Positions 1 to 8,499 of a stretch of 64,000 bases of DNA are shown here, in pieces. The DNA is taken from positions 92,737 to 156,736 of the forward strand of contig JAJCXN010000012.1 in the NCBI GenBank assembly GCA_029263415.1, written 5' to 3'. The stretch comes from Acidobacteriota bacterium (GTDB lineage Bacteria; Acidobacteriota; Thermoanaerobaculia; Multivoradales; Multivoraceae). The notes beneath the pieces are model-generated. The model saw only the letters and a program-made list of their open reading frames with translations, was not told the origin of the DNA and did no database searches. The position numbers were made by a program, and so were the translations under genes. Position 1 is the stretch's first letter, and each line of letters opens with the position of its first letter.

Positions 1-1604
1 TTAGCGCCACCTACACCAGTACCAGCGATGGTGACCTCTACTTGCCTAGAATAATGGGGGGCGGTGGCGCTGTTCTTGATGTTGACAACGACGGCGACCT
101 TGACCTGTTCTTGGTCCAAGCCGGCGTCCTGAGTGGCGATGCTGTTGCCGAGGATTCGACGCTGCGCCAGGACCGGCTCTATGTCAACAACCTGTCCGCG
201 AGCGGTGTCCTGGAGTTCACCGTGGTTCCGGCTGCCAGAACCCAGTTCGCAAGAGGAGTTGGCGATGGCTACGGCATGGGTGCAGCAACCGGAGACTTTG
301 ACAACGATGGGTGGATGGATATCTACGTCACCGCTTTGGGTCCGAATCGTCTCCTTCGGAATCGCGGCGATGGGAGCTTTGAGGACGTCGGGCAGATTGC
401 TGGGGTGGCTGGCTCAGAGTGGAGCGTTTCCGCCACGGTCGCTGATCTCAACAACGACGGGTGGCTCGATTTGTTCGTTGGCAACTATCTGTTATGGAAG
501 CGCGAGTCCTACCGTCCCTGCTACCAGGCTGCTGGTGGACTCGACTATTGTGGGCCAGATTCCTTTCGCGCTGAATCGAACGAGGTCTACCTAAACTCTG
601 GGGACGGCACCTTCGAAAGAGTTTCCGAGGATTGGGGTTTCCAAAGCCATGAGGCGGCTCCAACCCTGGGGACCATTGCTTTCGACGCTGATGGAGATGG
701 CGATGTTGATCTCTACGAAGCCAACGACGGCAGGGCCAACCGGCTCTGGATCAACCACGGCGGGTGGTTCGAGGAGAGCGCGCAACTGGCTGGTTGTGCC
801 GTGAACGGCGAAGGCTTTCCTGAGGCCAGCATGGGGCTGGACGCCGCCGACATTGATCAAGATGGGGACGTGGATCTGTTGATAACCCATTTGACGGGCG
901 AGTCGCACACGCTGTATCGGAACGATGGACGTGGTCTCTTCTCGGATCGATCCTTACCTAGCGGACTGGGTGCGTCTAGCCTGAACGCTACCGGCTTTGG
1001 GGTGGTCTTGTCAGACTTCGATGGCGACGGTTGGCATGATCTGCTGGTGGCGAACGGGGCCGTGAGGGCAATTCGGGAAGTTGCCACACTTCTTAACCCG
1101 CTTCCGCTAGAACAACCGAATCAGTTCCTCTCGGGCCACGTTGGGGGTGGCTTTGATGACGCGTCAGCGAAGCTTGGCGCCGACGTTCGCACCTCGACGG
1201 TTAGTCGGGGGATTGCTGCTGGCGATCTGGACAATGACGGAGACCTCGATGCGGTGGTTATCAACATTGGAGCGGCTGCCCAGGTTCTAGTTAATCAGTC
1301 GCAGCCAACGAGCGACGCTTGGGTTGGAGTACGGTTGGTCACTGGTGAGGGCAAACGGGATGCCTTGGGGGCGCGCGTCGAAGTGTTTGTGGACGGGGTG
1401 CGGATTTACGTAGGTCGCTCGTACACCGATGGGAGCTATGCCTCTGCACGAGACCCTCGGGTTCTGGTCGGGCTGGGTCTTTTGAGGTCGCAGACGGTCA
1501 GCGTTCGAGTGACTGATCTCAACGGTACAATGGAACAATGGTCCGAACTCTCCACTGGCCGCTACCACACACTAGTGAGTGGCACCGGACAGCCAGCCTC
1601 TTAG
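1..1604 (+). CDS. CRTAC1-family FG-GAP repeat protein with C-terminal ASPIC/UnbV domain (5' truncated)
   Basis: The reading frame is open from base 3 with no stop before the first internal ATG at 42, so the true start lies outside the window. At least seven Asp-rich FG-GAP/VCBS-type calcium-loop motifs are visible (DVDNDGDLDLF, DFDNDGWMDIYV, DLNNDGWLDLFV, DADGDGDVDLY, DIDQDGDVDLL, DFDGDGWHDLL, DLDNDGDLDAV), the signature of a secreted beta-propeller. The last ~95 residues, with ALGARVEVFVDG, a GLGLLRSQTVSVRV segment and a Trp-containing tail, match the ASPIC/UnbV module that ends CRTAC1 proteins. The next gene starts inside its 3' end, implying one transcript with the TPR lipoprotein and sulfatase-like genes. 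The molecular role of bacterial CRTAC1 proteins is not established; extracellular binding or adhesion is an inference. Confidence 0.9.
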   Translation, partial: SATYTSTSDGDLYLPRIMGGGGAVLDVDNDGDLDLFLVQAGVLSGDAVAEDSTLRQDRLYVNNLSASGVLEFTVVPAARTQFARGVGDGYGMGAATGDFDNDGWMDIYVTALGPNRLLRNRGDGSFEDVGQIAGVAGSEWSVSATVADLNNDGWLDLFVGNYLLWKRESYRPCYQAAGGLDYCGPDSFRAESNEVYLNSGDGTFERVSEDWGFQSHEAAPTLGTIAFDADGDGDVDLYEANDGRANRLWINHGGWFEESAQLAGCAVNGEGFPEASMGLDAADIDQDGDVDLLITHLTGESHTLYRNDGRGLFSDRSLPSGLGASSLNATGFGVVLSDFDGDGWHDLLVANGAVRAIREVATLLNPLPLEQPNQFLSGHVGGGFDDASAKLGADVRTSTVSRGIAAGDLDNDGDLDAVVINIGAAAQVLVNQSQPTSDAWVGVRLVTGEGKRDALGARVEVFVDGVRIYVGRSYTDGSYASARDPRVLVGLGLLRSQTVSVRVTDLNGTMEQWSELSTGRYHTLVSGTGQPAS

Positions 1605-2731
1605 TCGCAGGCCTGGCTGCTTTCTTGGGCACAGGTTGTGGTGACTCGCCATCTCTCTTCGACGAGACGGCTGATCCCGCCGCCGTGCAATCCGCGCTCG
1701 TTCCACTGGAGCCGCATCTCGGCCACCTCGAGACGCCGCCCCGCCTCGCCATCGAAGAAGCGCGAGCGCTTGTGCGGCGTGTTCACTCAGCGTCGCCGGG
1801 GTCGGTCGAGGAGGCTGAAGCCAGCGCCGGTTTGGCCAGTCTCTACTTTGTGCATGGCTTGCCGCAAGCCGCTGCCAGTTGGTATGAGGTCGCCACTCGT
1901 CGTGTCCCCGAGCGTTATGACTGGCACTACCTCAAAGGCGTCTCCTACGCGGACGCAGCTGACCTTGAGTCCTCGCGCTCAAGCTTTGATACCGCACTCT
2001 CTCTTCAACCAGGAGATCTCCCGACGTTACTAAGGCGGGGGCGTGTCGGTCTTGATGTAGGTGACACAGACGATGCGAGTGTCTACTACCAACGAGCTGT
2101 GGCCGCCTTCCCGCACTCAGCAGCTGCGCAGTATGGCCTGGGACTAGCGGTGTCTGAGAGGGATCCTGAACAAGCAATCGAGTTCTTTTCGAGGGCGCTC
2201 GCCTTAGACGCCTCCGCAGACGCGATTCACCATTCCTTGGGAATGGCCTTCAGGGCCGTGGGTGATCTGGAGCAGGCGCGTGACCAACTGTCTTTGGCGG
2301 GAACGCAGAGACCCAACTTCGACGACCCACTAGTTCGAGATTTGAGCGAGTTGATGAGCGGGTCTCGCGCGCACCTGGTGCAAGCAGCCATGGCGCGTAG
2401 CAACCAGGACCTGAACTCTGCCCTTCGGCACCTAGAGCGAGCTGTCGCCATCGATCCGGAGAATTCTCGGGCGTTGCACAACCTAGGCGCTTTGCTCGGC
2501 GAACTCCAGCGTCCGGCGGAAGGGCTGCCGTACCTACAACGCGCAGCGGTCCTGCGGCCAGCGGATGCCGATCTTCAACTCGACCTTGGGACCGCGTTCG
2601 CAGCTCTTGGACGATTGCAGGAATCGTTGGCAGTTTTTGAAACCGCTCTTCGCCACCACCCCAATCACTCCGAAGCTCAACGACGTAGGGCCGCAGTCGC
2701 TGCGGCCCTGAGTGGAGCGTCGACAGAATGA
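1538..2731 (+). CDS. TPR-repeat lipoprotein
   Basis: This 397-residue protein has an N-terminal hydrophobic segment ending in a lipobox-like LGTGC (Cys34), so it is probably an exported lipoprotein. From about residue 85 to the end it is a run of tetratricopeptide repeats, for example around HYLKGVSYADAADLESSRSS, ALHNLGALLGELQRPAEGL and LDLGTAFAALGRLQESLAVF. The start overlaps the preceding FG-GAP gene by 67 bases and the stop overlaps the next start by the 4-base ATGA. Translational coupling in a three-gene operon is therefore likely. No enzymatic motif is present; a scaffold for protein-protein contacts at the envelope is the usual inference for TPR lipoproteins. The exact start is uncertain because no later in-frame start precedes the signal segment. 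Confidence 0.85.
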   Translation: MVRTLHWPLPHTSEWHRTASLLVAGLAAFLGTGCGDSPSLFDETADPAAVQSALVPLEPHLGHLETPPRLAIEEARALVRRVHSASPGSVEEAEASAGLASLYFVHGLPQAAASWYEVATRRVPERYDWHYLKGVSYADAADLESSRSSFDTALSLQPGDLPTLLRRGRVGLDVGDTDDASVYYQRAVAAFPHSAAAQYGLGLAVSERDPEQAIEFFSRALALDASADAIHHSLGMAFRAVGDLEQARDQLSLAGTQRPNFDDPLVRDLSELMSGSRAHLVQAAMARSNQDLNSALRHLERAVAIDPENSRALHNLGALLGELQRPAEGLPYLQRAAVLRPADADLQLDLGTAFAALGRLQESLAVFETALRHHPNHSEAQRRRAAVAAALSGASTE

Positions 2732-4842
2732 GAAGGGGTCTTCTTTGCCTTGGACTCGCTCTAGCTGGCTGTGTGCCATCCAAGGCGCCGCGGGTAGAGC
2801 AACCACCGGTGATTCTGATCAGCATCGACACGTTGCGAGCAGATCGCCTCGGGGTTTACGGCTATGCAGGTGTGGAGACCCCAGCGATTGATGCCCTGCG
2901 CCGGGAAGCAGTTTTGTACCAGGACACCTTCAGTCCCTATCCTCTGACGTTGCCGGCACACGCCTCCATGCTGACAGGGCAGTTGCCGACCGAGCATGGG
3001 GTTCGCGACAACGCGGGGTACATCCTTGATTCGCTCACACCGTACGTTCCTCGTGAGCTTCAAGCGGCGGGCTATGAGACGGCCGCGATGGTGTCGTCCG
3101 TGGTGCTGAGGTCGCAGAGTGGGCTTGGTGACGGCTTCGATGTCTTCGACGACGACATGGGTCGAGTTGGCGGAGTAACTCCCATGGGGGCCCAACGCTC
3201 GGGGTTTGAGACCGGCCGCCTGGCCATCGACTGGCTACGCGCGAGGGATTCCTCCAGTGAGTCAGCGCCATTCTTGTTCTTACACCTGTACGAGCCACAT
3301 TCGCCGTATCAACCTCCAGAGCCGTTTGCTTCTCGATACGAAGACGCGTATGACGGAGAGATCGCAACGGCCGACGCGATCGTGGGATCGGTGATGGCGC
3401 AGATTCGGGATTTGGGGCTCTACGAGCGGTCGCTCATCATTTTGGTTTCAGACCACGGAGAGGGCCTTTCGGACCACGGCGAGCAAGAGCACGGGATCCT
3501 GCTGCATCGGGAGGCGTTGCGGGTTCCGCTGCTGGTCAAGCTGCCGCATGGTGCGCACGCGGGAACCACGATGGCGAGCCCTGTTTCGCTCACAATCGTG
3601 GCGTCCATTGTCCGATCCTTGACCGGCGTCTCCGAGGAGGACGACTCGCTCTTCACTGATGGGCCGGGAACTCCCGTCTATTCCGAGACCTACTACCCGA
3701 GGCTGCAATTGGGATGGAGCGCGTTGACGTCGTTGGTCGAAGATCAATGGCACTACATCGGAGGCCCGGCTCCTTCGCTCTATGACATGAGCAAGGATCC
3801 TGGAGAACTCGACAACAAGTTGGCGAGTTCTCCAGCGGTTGTCAGACGTCTTCACCGACAACTTCAAGCGCTAGAGCAGCCACTAGAACTGCCTCAACAA
3901 CCGACAGACCCCAAGTCGGTGGCACAACTAAGGCAACTTGGCTACCTGGTCGGCGGCACGTCCACAGAATCAAAGATCGATCCAAAGACTGCCCTTCCTG
4001 CGTTCGGGCTGCTGAGCGAGGCGGCGGGTCTGTTGACCTCGGGAGAAGCGCAGGCCGCTTCTTCAATTCTCGAGGCGTTGGTTCGCTCGAATCCAGAAAT
4101 GCCAGCTGGATGGGAGACGCTTGGCTTGGCTTTGGTGCAACTGGGCCGCAATGAAGATGCATTGGCAGCGTTTGATCGCGCTCGACAAGCTGGCGGAGGG
4201 CAGAGTTCCGCATTGGCTGCCGCGCAGGTGTTAATGCATCTCGGGCGCCTTGAAGAGGCGCGAGCGCTTGCAACCACTGCTCTTGAGACGGAGCCAGTCC
4301 GTTCTCGCTGTGTGCTGGCCGAGGTTGCGTTGGCAAACAAACAGCCGTACCAAGGGGGCAAGCTGGCACAGGAGGCAGCTGCACTCGCACCGCCAGACGA
4401 TCCTCGCCCCAAACTCTTGATGGTGCGAGCGGCGCTCCTGCTCGGGAGTGCGGATGTTGCACACCAGGAGATTGAGTCGCTCGAAGAACTTCCAGAAGAC
4501 TGGCTGGGACCAGAACAGCGGATCCAAATCACGGTCTTGAAGGGCGAATTAGCCGCCGTTCGAGGTGACTACGAAACGGCGGAAACGGCGTTTCGGAGAG
4601 CTCTCGAAGCGCGGCCAAGCGATGTGGAGACCTACGCGAGGCTGGCGCGTCTGCTCGTTGTAACGAGTAGGGGTAGTGAAGCGATCGCGGAGCTAAATCA
4701 GATGCTTACGGCGAATCCTACGCCCGCCGCGTACCAGCGCGCGATCGCCCTATTGACTGAACTGCGGAACCCCACCCAAGCTGCACAACTGATGGAGATG
4801 GCCCGGGCTCTCTTTCCGGGGAGTAGCGCGTTTAGGGAGTAG
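2728..4842 (+). CDS. Sulfatase-fold (alkaline phosphatase superfamily) lipoprotein with C-terminal TPRs
   Basis: 704 residues. A short signal peptide ends in the lipobox LALAGC (Cys15). Residues ~26-400 form a sulfatase-type domain: metal ligand Asp34 in ILISIDTLRADRLG, nucleophile segment YPLTLPAHASMLTG (71-84) and metal pair Asp242/His243 in LVSDHGE. The canonical formylglycine motif C/S-x-P-x-R is absent. Thr74 sits at the Cys position and His78 at the Arg position, so it should use a Thr nucleophile, as LtaS and phosphoethanolamine transferases do, or be a hydrolase of unknown substrate. Residues ~430-704 are TPRs. The ATGA overlap with the upstream TPR lipoprotein indicates coupled expression. 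The fold is secure; substrate and true sulfatase activity are not. Confidence 0.88.
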   Translation: MRRGLLCLGLALAGCVPSKAPRVEQPPVILISIDTLRADRLGVYGYAGVETPAIDALRREAVLYQDTFSPYPLTLPAHASMLTGQLPTEHGVRDNAGYILDSLTPYVPRELQAAGYETAAMVSSVVLRSQSGLGDGFDVFDDDMGRVGGVTPMGAQRSGFETGRLAIDWLRARDSSSESAPFLFLHLYEPHSPYQPPEPFASRYEDAYDGEIATADAIVGSVMAQIRDLGLYERSLIILVSDHGEGLSDHGEQEHGILLHREALRVPLLVKLPHGAHAGTTMASPVSLTIVASIVRSLTGVSEEDDSLFTDGPGTPVYSETYYPRLQLGWSALTSLVEDQWHYIGGPAPSLYDMSKDPGELDNKLASSPAVVRRLHRQLQALEQPLELPQQPTDPKSVAQLRQLGYLVGGTSTESKIDPKTALPAFGLLSEAAGLLTSGEAQAASSILEALVRSNPEMPAGWETLGLALVQLGRNEDALAAFDRARQAGGGQSSALAAAQVLMHLGRLEEARALATTALETEPVRSRCVLAEVALANKQPYQGGKLAQEAAALAPPDDPRPKLLMVRAALLLGSADVAHQEIESLEELPEDWLGPEQRIQITVLKGELAAVRGDYETAETAFRRALEARPSDVETYARLARLLVVTSRGSEAIAELNQMLTANPTPAAYQRAIALLTELRNPTQAAQLMEMARALFPGSSAFRE

Positions 4843-4875
4843 GTAGGTGTCGAGCGTGGTAGGAGTAGTAGGAAA

Positions 4876-4892
4876 GGGCCGATGTATGGCCC
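4876..4892 (+). terminator. Weak hairpin after the sulfatase-TPR operon
   Basis: GGGCC and GGCCC arms (5 bp) flank a 7-base loop 34 bases after the stop at 4842. There is no clear T-tract, so intrinsic termination is only a suggestion. Confidence 0.25.
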
Positions 4893-4980
4893 GCGAGGGT
4901 TCGTTGCTTTGTACACCTTGCATGTTTGACTCGCTGCTAACCTACTGCCAACGCTTTCTTCATCGACCCTCGGAGAAGTT

Positions 4981-7900
4981 TTGGAAACCGGCTGCGCCTT
5001 GATCGCCTTTCTTGTCGTTATTGCCCTGGTTTGGCTGGTCGTGCATCTAGTCAGCTCTGGCTCCGCGCGTCGGTCGGCTCAAGACCTACGGTTGCAGAAC
5101 CTGGAGATCGAAGTTGCGCAGCTGAGGCAGGCGATGGCTCAGATGCAGGATCCGGCCGGGACAGCGGAGCCCGGGACAGCGGAGCCCGGGACAGCGGCGG
5201 CCAGGAACACGGCACTCGGAACGACTGCGTCCGTGACATCGGATCGGCTCGAACCCGGTGTGCGCACTGAGAGTGCCTCTGAGGATCTGGCTGCGGGCGA
5301 CAGCAGTTCGATGGCTGCAACCGGCGCTTCTGAGGATGCCGCTTTGACTCTTCCGGCAATCCCAGAAATTGGTCCGAGCTTGCCGGCTGAAACTGCCGTG
5401 ACAGCACGCTCCATTTCCTCCTCTGCCGACTCTGGCCTTGGGAAGTCGGCAACGACAAGCGAGGACTCGCAGGTCGAAGACGATGTCCCACGAGCGTCCG
5501 TATCCTTCGATGGGCCGTTTGACGAGTCCACTGACGGCGGCGGCCCTGGGCCTGAACCCGGCGCCGAACCGCCACGGTCGGCTCCGAGTATCGATTGGGA
5601 ACAGTGGGTGGGCGTGCGAGGTCTGGCGGTGCTGGCGGGGATCGTCTTGGCCGTGGCGGGCATCTACTTTGTTCGCTTCTCCATTGAGAGAAACCTGATT
5701 CCCCCAGCCGTTCGCGTCGCTCTGCTGCTGTTGGCTGGTGTGGCCTCGGTCCTGTTTGGTGAGCGCTTCCGCAAGCGCGGTCACATCTTCCCTGCAAACG
5801 CGCTGCAGGGGGCGGGCATCGTCATGTCGTACGCAGCGGTGTGGGCCGCTCGCAACCTCTATGATCTCGTCGGTAGCGGCGTGGCGTTCCTGTTATTGGC
5901 GTTGATCACCGCAGCTGGCGGCGCCCTGGCGATCAAGCACCAGTCTTTGGTGATCGCTCTACTCGGCCTACTTGGAGGCTTCGCAACACCACTGCTCGTT
6001 TCCAGTGGCAGCGACAATGCCATTGGACTCTTTGGATATCTGCTGTTGCTGAACGCCGGAGTGGCGCTGGTTGGGCGCAAGGGGCATTGGCCAATCCTAA
6101 GTGCTCTGAGCTTGGTCGCCACGGTGCTCTACCAGGCCGCGTGGATCCTTCAAGCAGCCGAAGGCAGGGTCGTGCTCGGCCTGTCGATCTTGGCAGTGTT
6201 CTCTCTCTTCTTCCTGTGGAGTTCTGGGCGAGGGGCGCGGGTCAGGTCGGACGAGGACGAGGCCGAGGAATCCTTGCTCGGGCAGCTCGGTATGATCGTT
6301 GGCGCTCTGTTCAGCCCGTTCGCCTTCGCTGTCTACCTTGCGAGTCAAGCGGATACTGGTGATCAGCTATTGCCATTTGGTGGCCTACTGCTGCTGCTCA
6401 ACGCGGCAGCGGCTTGGATGGCGCGGCGACAGCAGCTGCCAGAGCTGGCGTCTGGTGCGGTCGCGGCCACCTTGGGCGTGCTCGCGGTGTGGCCCTTCTC
6501 ACAGGACTTCTCTCATCGCAGCATGATTGAGTGCTTGATCGGTTTGCTGGTGCTGGTTGCGACGCATCAGCTGGCGAGCCACTTTCTTTCTACGGCAGAG
6601 TCTCCTGCAGAAGCCCGGACCGGTCTCGTAGCGTTGCGATGGCGAGCACCCGAACTCGCGGCTGCTGCCGCCAGCGGGCTGGCGATCCCGATTCTTCACG
6701 CAGTTGATTGGTGGGAGAGTGGCCCTAGCCTCTGGTTCACAGTCGGTCTGGCAGCAGTAACAGCTGCACTGCTTTACCAGTCCTCTCGGTTCGATGAGAC
6801 CTCGTCGGCCCAAGAGCCGGAGACACGCAGTGTTTCCCTGGCCTGGATACCCGCCGGCCTCGCCTCGTTGGCGTTAGGGCTGCACTTGTTGCTCACTCTT
6901 GTTATCCGTTCCAACGGCGAGGGTGGAGGCGTCTTTGCTGCTCCGGGCCCGTTGGTCGCGGCCCTGCTGGCAGGTGTTGGCTTCCAGTTCTATGCGCTCA
7001 GCCGCAGCCGCAGCCGCAGCCGCAGCCGCAACCGCAACCGCAACCGCAGCCTGCAAGTGGACGGCGGAACCGGTGTTGGCTCACGAGTTGAGTGGGCCTT
7101 GGCCCTCTATCCGATGCTGGCACTCGGTTCCCTAGCGATAGCGGGCCGTGGTGGAAGCGTCAGCACGCCGTTGATCCTGGTCAGCACAACAGCGCTTGTG
7201 ATGGGGTTGTTCATGCTGCTAACAGCCACTCGGTTGCTCAGCGGCAAGCTCGTCGTCCTCAGTCTCCTGGGCGTCTCCGTCGTGCATTTGGCAATTGCAG
7301 AATCGTGGGTCGGCTCGCCTAGGTGGGCTCTTGCGTTCACGGCGATCGCAATTCTCCTCTTCGTCGTTTGGCCGAGTCTCTTTCCGAGAAGTCTCGCGCG
7401 CTTTGCGACGCGCGACGCCGACGAAGCACACGACATCGCCGCAGATGGTCGATGGCCACTGAGCGCGACTAGAGCCGCAGCGCTGGCACCGGTGCTGATG
7501 GCACCCAGTTTTCACACGTTCTTTGTCGAAGCGTTTGGTGACACCTTCCCGGCGCTGAGCATGTTGCTGCTCGGTGCCATCTCCTTAGGTGGCCTGCGCT
7601 TAGCCGGTCCCAGAATGAGCAGTCTTACTCGAACTTCGACCCTGGCCTGGTTTGGAGCGGTGTCGTTGGGGTTCGTCGCCATAGCGGTGCCGATTCAGTT
7701 GGAGCGAGAGTGGATCACCATCGGATGGGCGCTGCTCGCTCTCGGCGTTGCTGCTCTGTGGCGCCGTGTCGATCACGCGGGCCTCAAGTTCTTTGCACTT
7801 GGCTTAGGTCTCGCGGTCACTGCTCGACTGCTGCTCAATCCAGAGATTTTTAACTACCACCAACCTCGGGCGCCCTGGGGCATTCCGGTTCTGGGTTGGC

Positions 7901-8454
7901 TCCTCTACACCTACCTACTTCCAGCCTTGGCAATGCTCGGAGCTGCCCACATCCTGGACCAGTCTGAAGGGTCGCGGCTGCGGCAGTGGGAGCCCTTCGG
8001 CCTAGCCAAAGTGGCCTGGGTTAGCAGGGTGTTGGGTTTCTTCGGGATCGCCGTGCTGTTCGCCTGGATCAACCTGACCATTTTCGATGCCTTCGCGGTC
8101 GGTGACCAGCTTCGTATTGCTCTTGACCGCGCTCCTGCGCGCGACCTCACCTTGAGTTTCTCTTGGGGCCTATTCGCACTTGCCCTGCTGGTTCTTGGAG
8201 TTGCCCGCGCGAGCAAAACTCTCCGCTGGGGCAGTTTGCTGATGATCTTCGCGACCATCGCCAAGGTGTTCTTGTATGACTTGGGCGAGCTCGAAGACCT
8301 GTATCGCGTCGCTTCGCTGGTGGGACTTGCGTTCTCGCTGCTGGGTGTTTCCGTGCTTTATCAGCGCTTCGTTTTCAACAGTCGGGATGACGAGCATCCC
8401 GGTGAACTGGCGGTTGATGAATCCCGCGAACACAACCATGATCACGACGGTTGA
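4981..8454 (+). CDS. DUF2339 family polytopic membrane protein
   Basis: This 1157-residue protein begins with one N-terminal membrane helix, then a short coiled coil (LRLQNLEIEVAQLRQAM). A low-complexity acidic/Ala-Ser-Pro linker runs to about residue 205. The rest is a very long succession of membrane helices starting at WEQWVGVRGLAVLAGIVLAV, the typical DUF2339 architecture. The TTG start is chosen because GGAG at 4972 lies 5 bases upstream and the frame has no better start. Two tandem repeats sit in frame: GTAEP (5158-5197) and an Ser-Arg/Asn-Arg run (7001-7048). The tail ends in a His/Asp-rich stretch (REHNHDHDG), possibly metal-binding. The following gene encodes DUF3999, the family usually found next to DUF2339, which supports both calls. 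The function of the family is unknown. Confidence 0.9.
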   Translation: METGCALIAFLVVIALVWLVVHLVSSGSARRSAQDLRLQNLEIEVAQLRQAMAQMQDPAGTAEPGTAEPGTAAARNTALGTTASVTSDRLEPGVRTESASEDLAAGDSSSMAATGASEDAALTLPAIPEIGPSLPAETAVTARSISSSADSGLGKSATTSEDSQVEDDVPRASVSFDGPFDESTDGGGPGPEPGAEPPRSAPSIDWEQWVGVRGLAVLAGIVLAVAGIYFVRFSIERNLIPPAVRVALLLLAGVASVLFGERFRKRGHIFPANALQGAGIVMSYAAVWAARNLYDLVGSGVAFLLLALITAAGGALAIKHQSLVIALLGLLGGFATPLLVSSGSDNAIGLFGYLLLLNAGVALVGRKGHWPILSALSLVATVLYQAAWILQAAEGRVVLGLSILAVFSLFFLWSSGRGARVRSDEDEAEESLLGQLGMIVGALFSPFAFAVYLASQADTGDQLLPFGGLLLLLNAAAAWMARRQQLPELASGAVAATLGVLAVWPFSQDFSHRSMIECLIGLLVLVATHQLASHFLSTAESPAEARTGLVALRWRAPELAAAAASGLAIPILHAVDWWESGPSLWFTVGLAAVTAALLYQSSRFDETSSAQEPETRSVSLAWIPAGLASLALGLHLLLTLVIRSNGEGGGVFAAPGPLVAALLAGVGFQFYALSRSRSRSRSRNRNRNRSLQVDGGTGVGSRVEWALALYPMLALGSLAIAGRGGSVSTPLILVSTTALVMGLFMLLTATRLLSGKLVVLSLLGVSVVHLAIAESWVGSPRWALAFTAIAILLFVVWPSLFPRSLARFATRDADEAHDIAADGRWPLSATRAAALAPVLMAPSFHTFFVEAFGDTFPALSMLLLGAISLGGLRLAGPRMSSLTRTSTLAWFGAVSLGFVAIAVPIQLEREWITIGWALLALGVAALWRRVDHAGLKFFALGLGLAVTARLLLNPEIFNYHQPRAPWGIPVLGWLLYTYLLPALAMLGAAHILDQSEGSRLRQWEPFGLAKVAWVSRVLGFFGIAVLFAWINLTIFDAFAVGDQLRIALDRAPARDLTLSFSWGLFALALLVLGVARASKTLRWGSLLMIFATIAKVFLYDLGELEDLYRVASLVGLAFSLLGVSVLYQRFVFNSRDDEHPGELAVDESREHNHDHDG
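5158..5197 (+). repeat. 15-bp tandem repeat inside the DUF2339 gene
   Basis: GGGACAGCGGAGCCC occurs twice plus a 10-base partial third copy. It encodes Gly-Thr-Ala-Glu-Pro repeats in the linker between the coiled coil and the membrane domain, so copy-number change would keep the frame. Confidence 0.95.
7001..7048 (+). repeat. Hexanucleotide repeat (GCCGCA)5(ACCGCA)3 in the DUF2339 gene
   Basis: Eight consecutive 6-base units encode an alternating Ser-Arg then Asn-Arg run in a loop between predicted membrane helices. Repeat-length change would alter loop charge without shifting the frame. Confidence 0.95.
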
Positions 8455-8499
8455 GCAAAGAGGGGCGAGCACAGACGATGGGCGTAGAGGGTGTGCAGA

